Below are positions 55,741 to 64,000 of a stretch of 64,000 nt of DNA, piece by piece. A program made the position numbers and the translations under genes. Location of the stretch: positions 310,001-374,000 of the forward strand of contig JAMYHL010000031.1 in assembly GCA_025531455.1 (NCBI GenBank), in the 5' to 3' direction. The notes under the pieces are model-generated. The model was not told the DNA's origin. It saw only the letters and a list, made by a program, of their open reading frames with translations, and did not search any database. Positions within the stretch are counted from its first letter, which is position 1. The number at the start of each line of letters is the position of its first letter. Source of the DNA: Apiotrichum sp. Y4204 (taxonomy: Eukaryota; Basidiomycota; Tremellomycetes; Trichosporonales; Trichosporonaceae).

Positions 55741-56820
55741 ATGTCCTTCAAGGCCTCTACGTCGCCCAAACCCCTGACCGCCAAGTCGGAGGCCTTTGCG
55801 GCCATTCCCTCCCCCATGCCGCCCCTCTCGTCGCCGTCCAGCGGGGCACCTTCCTCCGAGGGCGAGGTCCTCGAGACTCCGGAGCCTGAGCCTCAGCGGC
55901 CGGCTCGCGTCACTCTCAGGCTCGACATACGGAAAGCCGCCGAAGGCCGCAAGATCCTTGCGGACCTTACCAATACGAACAACCGGTTTAAGGCTCGCCT
56001 TGCTGCAGACCCGTACCCTATCTCCAGTATGCGCTCCACTGCCAATCCAAATGGCTATGTTGGTCTGAAGCGCAATAACCGGTTCAAGCGCTCTATCGCC
56101 ACGAGTTTCCCCCCCAACGAGATGGCGACTAAGATCACAGCTGACCGCGTTGATGGAATGTGCAAGCTTCTTGAATCGACAAACATGGTGGATGCGCCCG
56201 CCGCCACGAGTACGGTTGAAGTCCCCACTGTGGCGAACACGGCCGCGCTCCACACCAACAAGAACAGGCACCGTATTTCGGCGGTTACTAGGGCCATGCG
56301 TCGAAGCATGTTCAATGTCACTGTCGCCAAGCGGGGCCGCGCCGCTGGAACGTTCACTATGGCCGACAAGAACAAGATCGCGAAGTCATTCGTGAGTATG
56401 CAGCTCTAAAGTGTGGGCTAACAAGCAGGAAACCGTCTTCGAGACTCCGCGTCTTGAGCTGTCTGCCAAGGCGGCTTTCCCTGAAGAATGCCTCACTGGC
56501 GTCATCTATTTCGCTATCCAGCAGTATCTCATTCGCGCGAACAGTCAGTGGTCTTAAAAACACTGTTAGAGGTAGAGCTGACGCCCAGTTCCGTATGAAG
56601 TTATCAAGTGCTTTAAGCCCGCGCAGGGCAAGTGTCGCGTCCACGTCATTACGCCGAAGTCGTCGCTGGGCAACTTCGAGAACGCAGTCAAGGAAATCAT
56701 CAGGAGCAACCTCAACCTGATCGCAACGTTTCCGTGAGCAGCGAGCCCCCACCGCACCAAGTGCTGATAAACAGAATCCCCACTAAGACTACCCCAATCG
56801 TCCCCTGCTGGATGGAGTAA
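55741..56820 (+). CDS. Unrecognised protein, four exons, TATA-driven
   Basis: Family not recognised. Exons: 55741-56391, 56429-56543, 56589-56733, 56775-56820 (318 aa; all phases close). The N-terminal 55 residues are Ser/Pro-rich. Then come ARVTLRLDIRKAAEGRKILA, a basic segment (NNRFKRSIATSFPP), and a second basic stretch (RHRISAVTRAMRRSMFNVTV). The C-terminal third reads as a folded domain: ELSAKAAFPEECLTGVIYFA, NIPYEVIKCFKPAQGKCRVH and GNFENAVKEIIRSNLNLIAT. It ends PTKTTPIVPCWME. An in-frame ATG at 55609 exists, but it overlaps the TATA box, so 55741 is the better start. The introns (37, 45, 41 nt) are short, and the second uses a GTCAGT donor. Lower GC than neighbours; possibly a young or fast-evolving gene. 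Confidence 0.75.
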
Positions 56821-57224
56821 GCGAGATCTTCGAGAACGTGGTTGAATCAAGATAACCTTGATGCTTGAACAAACCTCGATGCTTGAACAATGCTGTATAG
56901 TGGCTCGCCCTCCTATCCAGGTAGCCGATCAACTTGTTATATCAACGCCAAACCTTGTATAGCTTAGCGACCCTAAAACTGTAGCGAATAGTTACGAATT
57001 GACGAACCGTAATGAATCTCTATGACTTCGCAAACCTGGAGGAGTCCATGATTGTTGCAAATCCAACGCGCTCATCTTAGCAGCTTCTACAGTGCCACAC
57101 TCGATAAGGTGCAATCTCCCTAAGCCCCGCTCAACGTCCCACAGGGTTCTTTCACACCCCAGGACGCCACAACTCAACTCTCAACACCCAAAAGGGATGC
57201 GCGAGCTCGCACTCGTCGCAAGCC
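56821..57224. other. Intergenic region before tRNA-Lys copy 3
   Basis: No supported gene. It includes a direct repeat of CTTGATGCTTGAACAA-type sequence at about 56857-56892, and the TTTT terminator (minus) of the next tRNA near 57189. Confidence 0.5.
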
Positions 57225-57307
57225 AGCCTCGTATGGGGCTCGAACCCATGACATTTTGATGTCTTAGTAGTAAGAGTCAAACTATCTACCGACTGATATA
57301 ACGAGGC
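57225..57307 (-). tRNA. tRNA-Lys(CUU) with 10-nt intron, copy 3
   Basis: Same mature sequence as copies 1 and 2 except one change at the intron/anticodon-loop border (TATC to CATC in the read). Cloverleaf intact. 10-nt intron. Confidence 0.92.
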
Positions 57308-58455
57308 TTGACGGAAGGCGATCCGGCGCCGTCTCCGCGTCGGCGGCGGTCAGAAACCGAGTCCGATTGAAGGCTTCGACGACACGACGTGCAGAAGTTC
57401 TCCACAAGTTGGCCTGACGTAGCGGCTGCAAGCCTCCTGCTTAATGAGGGCCTGGATCCCTCACGAATCTCAGAGTGACGGGTAGGTCTTGCGCACGGGC
57501 CTTGACGCGGGAGGCCATACTCGCGAAGGTTTGCCAAGTCTCCGCCACCAGTCGGTCGTCCAACGTCCTTCATCTAAAGCCAGCCCGCCGTCGGGGCTCC
57601 AGGGACCGAGTGCTGATGGGGCTTGTCAAGCTCTCACGGTCTCAGAATCACGATAGCGTTGGTTGCATCTCTACTACGCAACGCCGCTCTGACGGCGTCT
57701 CGCCCCGGCGCACAAGCCTCAAGAATCCCACAAGCAGTGAATTCCGCCGTTGGCACTCATTGTTGGTTAAATTGGCGACCTGGTGAACTGATGGACATGT
57801 TTCTCACAACAGTGAAAGTCAAGAGATGGAGAATGAGAATGTCCGAATGCGCGCATGTAAGCTTGGTCCCGCTGGCCCCGAGCTTTGTGCCACCCTTACG
57901 CCCATGACACAGGCCTTCCCGAATCAGTACAGTTAAGTGGACCCAGCCGTTCAGTACCATCACACCCCGCCTATATCCACCACGTCTGGTCTCCACCCCC
58001 TTGCGTATTTCCCTCTGACCAGTGTGCCCCATTGTCCGGGGACTCCGTGCCCGCATCTGGGGGTCCGACATGTCCTGCGAGACGAGCCGTGTGAGGAACA
58101 GAACCTCGCGTCGCTTGGGAGTGCTGCGTGCGTTGAATGCATGTGCGTGCGAACTCGTGCACTTTATCACGCCTGCGACGCCTTGATCGCTGGGAAGGTG
58201 GCACGGAGCTGCAGTGCGAAGCGATATTGGCGATATTGGGAGGGGCAGGAATGAGGCCAGCTCAACAACGACAGCTCCCCCTGGCGGCAGCCGTATAAAA
58301 CGCGCGACGGGGATGCGATGCGATCGCCTTTCATCAAAAGCTGCAAACAGTCCGGTAGGTGCATAGTGAGTGGTTGCGAGAGCCTGTGAGGAAGCAAGCC
58401 CGACTCGAACTGACGCGCAGCCGCATACATTCATTTCCCGCCAAAACGATTAAAA
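57308..58455. other. Gene-free region with TATA box for the next gene
   Basis: No supported CDS until 58456. A consensus TATAAAA lies at 58294-58300, 156 bp before the ATG. GTAGGT at about 58354 and CTGACGCGCAG at about 58410-58420 could delimit a leader intron. Confidence 0.5.
58294..58300 (+). promoter_or_regulatory. TATA box upstream of the small coiled-coil gene
   Basis: TATAAAA in a GC-rich context, 156 bp upstream of the ATG at 58456. Confidence 0.55.
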
Positions 58456-58920
58456 ATGGACGACGTCAAGGCCCAGCTCGACCTTGCTTTTGAGCAGCCC
58501 CACCAGCTCACCAGCTCTGTCGCGCGCTCCGATGCGCTCCTCGGCAACCTCTACACGGCGTACAAGACGTCGCGCGACAACTCGCGCCAGTCGCGTCTCG
58601 AGGCGCTCAAGAAGGCAAAGGCCGCCGACGAGGCCACTCTCGCAAACATGACCGAGCAGCTTGCCCGTGTCCTCGCCTCAATTTCCGAGTTCCAGGCACA
58701 GGCGCTCGAACTCCGCTACGAGATGGCCCACCTTGCCGTCTCGATTGACGCCGAGCAGGCCCACATTGAGTCCCTCCAGGCTCTTGTGGGCGAGGACGCA
58801 CCGGCGTCGCCCGAGACCCCCGTCGTCCCCGTGGCCAAGATCCCCGAGCCCGCCACCCCTGCTGAGCCCGCCACCCAGGCGCTTCCCACTCCTCCCAAGA
58901 CCCCCGAAGCCAAGGAGTAA
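58456..58920 (+). CDS. Small coiled-coil protein, 154 aa
   Basis: Single-exon gene; family not recognised. MDDVKAQLDLAFEQPHQLTS leads into a continuous helical region (about residues 20-112) with heptad-like spacing: SRLEALKKAKAADEATLANM, EQLARVLASISEFQAQALEL and DAEQAHIESLQALV. The C-terminal 40 residues are Pro/Ala/Thr/Glu-rich and disordered (EPATPAEPATQALPTPPKTP). Codon use is strongly C-ending, as in highly expressed genes of this genome, and it has a consensus TATA box. The size and layout would suit a small structural subunit (for example of a kinetochore or spindle complex such as DASH), but no diagnostic motif supports that. I treat it as hypothetical but real. Confidence 0.8.
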   Translation: MDDVKAQLDLAFEQPHQLTSSVARSDALLGNLYTAYKTSRDNSRQSRLEALKKAKAADEATLANMTEQLARVLASISEFQAQALELRYEMAHLAVSIDAEQAHIESLQALVGEDAPASPETPVVPVAKIPEPATPAEPATQALPTPPKTPEAKE

Positions 58921-60050
58921 ACACCCTTGCCGCCAAGCCCTGCTCGCTACGATCATGTTGCACATCAATTCCTCTTATGAGCTTACGATCCCCCAACGAC
59001 CCCGAAGACCATTTGTCCCAGTACCGTAGCCTTTAGTAGCATCCATCAGTCAGCAGGATGCATGTCCTGCGATCAGTCCAGGGAGACAGCCGAGGGGACC
59101 AAAGGCTGCCCCTTACGCCACTGGCTCTGTGCGTCCAGCCAACAGGCGGCGAGGTCAGTGGCGTGATAAGCGTGACGGCGAAGGGTGGTCTTGCAATCTG
59201 GCGTTACCTTTAGTTCGAACAATGAGCGTGTCTATGACGGTGTATTTGAAAGGGGACCAAGCAGAACCCCCTGCGTGTTAGAGGGACATGAGAGCACGCT
59301 CGCAAAGCGGCGCACTGAACGATAGCCGAGTTCGTGAGTCGCACTTGATTGTGCTTCCGCAGAACTGCAAGCTGATAACAGAGCGCAAGGTCCGCTCTCC
59401 GTTCTATTGCTCGAGGGACGAGGACTCGTCATGATACTTATATGAGCACATAGTGAAACACACACACACACATCCACATCCAAGTGCACTCCGTGCCTGG
59501 CGACCATCATGTCTCTCCCTGCGTCTCATTGTTTGCCACCTTTGGGTGGTGAAACCGGTGTCAGGGAGGTGAAGTGAGCGCACTCTGCTGCGGCGCATGT
59601 TCCTGGTCTATCGGCTGTCGAGCCAGAGGAGTTTCGAGTCATGTGCTCATGGGACAGGGCCAAAGTGGCAGAGCCAAAGTGGTAGAGCCAAAGTGGCAGA
59701 GCCAAAGTGGCATTGCCATTGTTAGTTGTGGCAAAGATGAGAAAAGCCAAAATGACACCTGCCACCACCGGTGGCCCCGTCATCTTGAACAGGCGCCCCT
59801 GCCTCCAGATTCCACAGCACTGCTGGAACATGCCTCAGGAACGCACATCATCTGTCACCTCCATGAGACGTGTCTCGGCTCATGATCCAGCGCCATCCGC
59901 AAATTTGGCAGACAGGCGACAACCTGTTTCGCCGTTCCAGCGTTCTCCGATCTCCGATACACTTTCTACCTCTCCGTATCCGCGAATTTCCGGCCTGTTC
60001 AGGCATCCAGGTCTCCGCGAGCCCAAAAACGTTGCGCGCGAGCGCGCTAC
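58921..60050. other. Gene-free region, includes tRNA-Ile 3' trailer
   Basis: No supported CDS. A 14-bp tandem repeat lies at 59659-59714. The minus-strand TTTTT terminator of tRNA-Ile copy 2 is at about 60025-60029. Confidence 0.5.
59659..59714. repeat. Four tandem 14-bp units (GCCAAAGTGGCAGA)
   Basis: Four head-to-tail copies; the second has one change and the fourth diverges at its end. Non-coding minisatellite. Confidence 0.9.
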
Positions 60051-60143
60051 TGACCACTGACAGGATCGAACTGCCGACCTCCGCATGGACTGATACGCTG
60101 CTGCATATTAGTACGATGCTCTAACCAGCTGAGCTAAGCGGCC
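60051..60143 (-). tRNA. tRNA-Ile(AAU) with 19-nt intron, copy 2
   Basis: Mature sequence matches the copy at 53525-53617; two changes lie in the intron. The 3' trailer shares the same GC-rich inverted repeat (GCGCGCTCGCGCGC) followed by TTTTT. Confidence 0.9.
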
Positions 60144-61872
60144 TGGGACGGAATGGAGATGAGGCGGTCTGTCGCGTGTCGAATTTGTCAGATTCCGGCG
60201 TCGCGAAGACAGCAACGACCCCTAAGATGCCGGAGGACACACACGGAAGGCCAACCCTCGGCTTGATTGCCCGTCACGAATGATATGTCGTGCCGAAACT
60301 CGTCGGATTAATCGGATTCCAGGGACTGTGAGCCTTGGAGTGTGGGGTCAGGAAACCAATGACGATGAATGGGGTCATTTGAATAGGAGGTCAGTGGTTG
60401 TGAAAGTGAAACAACTCAACACTTGGCGGAGACGACCCTCGAGCGCAAAGACCATCTCTGTGTGGTCAAATGAGCTCCGGCATACAATGGAATGTCAGAA
60501 ACTTGTCAGGCACACGTGTGTGTGAATGGCGACAGCTGTTTTGTCGCAGGTACGCTAGGTGTCAACCCACTCTGTGCCGAGCGGAGTGCCGTGGGCCCCA
60601 TGGCGGTGGCGCGCGGAGCGCCACATGTCATATTATTCTACTTGGGTCAAGGTGGTCGCCAAGTCGAGTCACCCAAAGCAGTGACGAGGTGCCACATACC
60701 CCGCGTTCCTCCGCTTACCGTTTCCAGCGATCGGCAGGTTCCAGGGTCTGGTGATCTGGTGGTCTGATCGCCAAACGCCTCGCACACGGCTTGACACTGT
60801 GGGTGATTCCTGTTCCGTCTAATTACTTCTTGTGCGAACATGTCTGTGGCGGTAGGGCTCAGGCGCTGAGGAGGGGCGGCCCATGTGAATGGCGTAGTAG
60901 AATCTCGGACGCAATGTGCTGTGCCGCACAAGCGGAGCGCCAGCGCGCCAAGATCCCATCCTGCCCGGCGCAGGACATCTTGTTCCGCATTGCGGTGTGT
61001 ACTTTCGGTCGCCTTGCGGCCGAAAATCAAAATACACGAAAGCGGGTGGAGCGCTTTGCAGCTACGACCGGGGCGTGGGTCGGTTAGAGCAGTGTGTTGT
61101 CAAGGGTATGGTAGCAAACGGAATATGGGCGATCTGGGCGTGATTCCTGGAAACCCTCTCGGAGGTTCTTTTCCTCGGTGTGAAAACGCGCACGCCATAC
61201 ACAGCGTTGCAAACCCACAGCTCACAGGCCAGAGGACGAGGCGGTCCCTTTGCGTGCTTCTTTCGGGTCACCTTCGTGTGTGCCACACCTCTGTCCCTTC
61301 GATTCACAGGATAGGAACAATGAGTGGAGCCTTGTTCCGCGCACATGACTGGATGCTCTCCTTCCCCTTCCCCGCCGCGGCACTTCCTCGCGTCCTCGCG
61401 GCGACGCTCATCCCACATCTCTCCCTCCGTCATCAAGTCGTGGCCCCGAAACAAACGACCGTGTCGCTGTGCCTGAGCCACCGCCCGAGAAGGCATCTGG
61501 GTCGTATCGGATGTATTCCAGGAACTCGAGCATGTGCTCCGGGACGCGACGGATTCGGGTGCTAGGAGGGCGTGAGGGCTTGCTTTATCCGCTTGTTCGG
61601 CCGGTGGTAGTCGGGCGTCTGGGCGTGGAATGGTGACAGCTTCGTGTGGGACCGAGGACGGGACGAGCACTTGTGGCTGGAATGGATGTAATGAGGAGAG
61701 TGTTAAAGTGAAAGGAGGCGGATGTTTGGGGTGACTGGACGATCGCCGATCCCGACCTGTGCATGTGTCATTCCGGTCTTCGCCGCCCAGCTCTGATTTC
61801 GAGCTCTGCGTACAGATATAATGTTGAGCCGCAAACCCACCTCCCTCGCCCACTACATCCACCGCCACCACC
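60144..61872. other. Gene-free region upstream of an acidic orphan gene
   Basis: No supported CDS. GATATAATG at about 61816-61824 is the nearest A/T-rich element to the next start codon. Long open frames on the minus strand here lack any recognisable sequence. Confidence 0.5.
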
Positions 61873-62718
61873 ATGTATCCGAACGTGTTCAGCCGACCGC
61901 GGCTCGATTGCGTCCTCGTCCACGAGTATGCGCCAACCATCGAGATCATGCAGGGCAACCACACGAAGACTCCTCTGCTACTGAAGGAAAAGAACAGGGA
62001 CGAGGAAGACGGCGAGGACTGGGCGGGTGAGATTAGCGTTGACTCTGAGGACGAGGACGAGGGCAGCGACACCACGCCCTCCCGTGACTTTGACCGCGAC
62101 CTCAACGACCGCCAGAATACTCCACCTGTGGACGGCACCAGCGACGACACCACCAACGACACCAACGGCAACACTTCCCCATCTCCGACCGAGACGCCGC
62201 TGGTCACCCCCGCGACGGCCCACTTCGCCGCCTTCGACACCTTCCCGCAGCCGCAACACGGGTGCATCCCGCCACCGGTTACCTGTGGCAAACCGCTCCA
62301 TGCCCAGGTCTACTCACCAGAGTTCCTTTCCCCGCCGTGCCACGCGTTCGCACTGCCCGCTTACGAGTATTTGCCCGAGTCGGTGCGTTCGCCGCTCAAC
62401 GGCCCTGACAGCTGACCCTAGGTAACCGAGTTCGCCATTCATGTCGCGCTCAAGGACGAGGACGAGGTGCACCGCCGCATCAACGCGTTCATGTTTGGAG
62501 AGAATTGTGGGTTTCTCACAGACGATGGTCGTAGCTTGCACTCACCAAAAGTGTTCCCATTCGGTATCAACCTCCACCAACAGATACGGAGTGAAGAAAA
62601 TGAGGACGAAGCTCATACGTTCGTCAATATCATCACTCCCCACAACTGGCGAGGATTGTTCGAGGCCGAGATTCGCCAGATCTTCGTGGACGCCGTGGAC
62701 GACGATAGCATCATGTAA
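61873..62718 (+). CDS. Unrecognised acidic protein, 268 aa
   Basis: Exons: 61873-62382 and 62422-62718. Family not recognised. The N-terminus reads MYPNVFSRPRLDCVLVHEYA then PTIEIMQGNHTKTPLLLKEK. A long acidic, Thr/Asn/Asp-rich disordered stretch follows (about residues 45-115: DSEDEDEGSDTTPSRDFDRD, DGTSDDTTNDTNGN), then a Pro/His/Cys-containing segment (QPQHGCIPPPVTCGKP). The second exon reads as a folded domain: VTEFAIHVALKDEDEVHRRI, FMFGENCGFLTDDGRSLH, EAHTFVNIITPHNWRGLFEA and EIRQIFVDAVDDDSIM. The intron is 39 nt with a GTGCGT donor and a CCTGACAGCTGACCCTAG end; reading through it gives a stop after 10 codons. A real gene is likely, given the phase-consistent intron. No function can be inferred. 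Confidence 0.7.
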
Positions 62719-62897
62719 GGCTCCGTCAGCGTCTGTTCCTCATGCCAGAATTTCTATGCGCCAACGGTTAGAGCCATGATCCACCCCTCTCTCCCCAACT
62801 TCCAGTCCAGCACGAGCTGGTCTCGCTGGTCTCGCGGGTCTCGCCACCAGTGGTACATCCGTGACAATGGTATCCATGCGTCCAATACATCTTGCAT
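62719..62897. other. Convergent intergenic region before SEC24
   Basis: 3' flanks of the acidic gene (+) and SEC24 (-). Nothing recognised. Confidence 0.5.
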
Positions 62898-64000
62898 CTA
62901 CGAACCGCCGTTAATCTGTACATGTTAGCTGAAAGATTCACAAAAATGTCAAACTCCAATACCCACCTTGTTCTTCACGCGCGTCAGGTACTGCGCATAG
63001 CTGTTCATCTGATCCATGCGGTCCTCGATGAGCAGGCTGAGCGCCCAGGACCGGAGGGCCGGCTCCGCATCGCTCTTGACCACGTAGAGGTACGGGCGGT
63101 AAACGCCGCGGCGCAGCTCGCGCGTCTTTGCGATAATGGCGTTGACACGCTCGTTGAACTTGTTGTCAAGAACCGGAAGAGTTGTCTTGCCGCCCTGGAG
63201 CTCAGCGTACGAGGGAAGGTCGAAAACGTCCTGGATGAGACGGGGGATGGCCGCCTGTCCGACCCAGAGGAACATGTTCTGGCCGTCCTCGATGAGGTAG
63301 AGACCGTGGTTCTCGAGCCGTTCCGATGTGAGGTTGAGCGGGGGAGGGAGAATGACGCCGTTCTCCCCGATGGTACCTGCCTGCTCGGGCATGTTGTGCA
63401 AGCAGTAGAAGCGTGCGTGGATGTAAGGGATGAGGGACTGGGTGGGGAGCGTGGTGAGGAGGTCCTGGGCGTAGGCGCGCAGGTCCGGGGGAATAGTCGA
63501 ACCCTCGCGGAGACCAACGTGCTTTGTGAGACCGCAGGCGAGAAGAGGGAGGAGAGCAAGGTTTGCGGGCGCAGCAAGCTGGGCAGAGGCACCTGCGGAT
63601 CCGGCAATCTGGTTCTTGTAGACCTGGAGCATGTCGCTGAGGCGGTTGAGGACAAGATTGCGCGAGTCGTCGAGTGACGAGCCGCTCATGCACTTCTCCA
63701 CGGCCTTGTTGGCAAGGAATGATGCGATCGCGATCTGGTCGGCCGAAGCGTAGAGCTGCGCCATCGAGTCGGTAGTCGGAATCGCCTGGGTGATGACGCG
63801 AATACGACGCTCGCCGTAGCAGGTGGTGTGGAGGACGGCCGTCTGAAGAACGATGAACGGCTGCTTGAGGTCGTCCTCGAGCTGAAGCTCGATAACATAG
63901 TTCTGGTCGAGCGGGAGCACGGGGAGCGCGAGCAGGTCGGTAGAGCGGATGAAGAAGTTGCCGTGGAACGCCGACATGCGCACGCCGCGCGAGGCACGAA
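62898..64000 (-). CDS. SEC24: COPII coat protein Sec24, C-terminal part (runs off the right edge)
   Basis: Cargo-selecting subunit of the COPII inner coat at ER exit sites. Visible exons (-): 64000-62967 (continuing beyond the window) and 62915-62898. The sequence begins [20 protein letters not shown], the strongly conserved RG-x-R-x-S/T-x-FHGNFF segment in the Sec24 beta-sandwich. Then comes the helical domain ([20 protein letters not shown], and [20 protein letters not shown]) and the gelsolin-like domain ([20 protein letters not shown] and [20 protein letters not shown]). It ends with [13 protein letters not shown] joined to a last exon of only five codons plus stop (INGGS). The 51-nt final intron has a GTGGGT donor and CTAAC branch site. 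About 350 of an expected 900 or more residues are present. Confidence 0.94.

Noticed and set aside
61062..62291. 409-codon minus-strand open frame
   Set aside because: It overlaps the better supported two-exon + strand gene at 61873. Its sequence is low-complexity and antisense over the acidic region.

Overview
The window is nuclear DNA of a basidiomycete yeast, most likely a tremellomycete and probably Trichosporonales. The order-level placement is inference. The evidence is GC-rich coding sequence, many short introns (about 34-110 nt) with GTGAGT-type donors and CTGAC/CTAAC branch sites just before the acceptor, closely spaced genes on both strands, and intron-bearing tRNA genes. All exon joins given here were worked out by hand and checked for phase. 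In each complete gene the summed exon length is a multiple of three.

Layout. Bases 1-851 hold the N-terminal part of a Gln/Ala-rich coactivator-like protein (-), followed by about 7.8 kb with no convincing gene. From 8.7 to 19.2 kb lie the F1 ATP synthase delta subunit (-), UTP14 (+), a RidA-family protein (-), an RSC9/ARID2-like remodeler subunit (-) and UTP7/WDR46 (+). From 19.5 to 23.7 kb there is a histone group: H3 (-), then a divergent H2A (-)/H2B (+) pair. From 24.2 to 38.6 kb come an unrecognised multi-pass membrane protein (-), a Kre9/Knh1-like GPI protein (+), a long repetitive coiled-coil protein (-), mitochondrial DNA polymerase gamma (-) and Lunapark (+). A second gene-poor stretch (38.6-43.9 kb) precedes a bHLH transcription factor (+). 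Then come an unrecognised basic/coiled-coil protein (+), a TRM8/mS38 divergent pair, and a 12-kb zone (51.5-62.7 kb) of five scattered tRNA genes and four small genes I cannot place in a family. A sixth tRNA gene lies at 49.0 kb. The window ends inside SEC24 (-).

How the genes fit together. Most recognised genes are housekeeping: small-subunit rRNA processing (UTP14, UTP7), chromatin (RSC9-like, H3, H2A, H2B), mitochondrial energy and genome functions (ATP16, MIP1, mS38), tRNA supply and modification (six tRNA genes, TRM8), and the ER/secretory pathway (Lunapark, Sec24). Four gene pairs share short divergent promoters (RSC9-like/UTP7, H2A/H2B, MIP1/LNP1, TRM8/mS38). The octamer TCACGTGA, a classic bHLH site, occurs three times upstream of H3 and once between TRM8 and mS38.

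The items most worth a second look are a long perfect palindrome at the midpoint of the H2A-H2B promoter, the TCACGTGA cluster upstream of H3, an apparent internal duplication in DNA polymerase gamma, introns in all six tRNA genes together with inverted repeats in their 3' trailers, and the zone of unassigned small genes. I found no CRISPR array, transposon with an intact ORF, rRNA gene or recognisable defence system.
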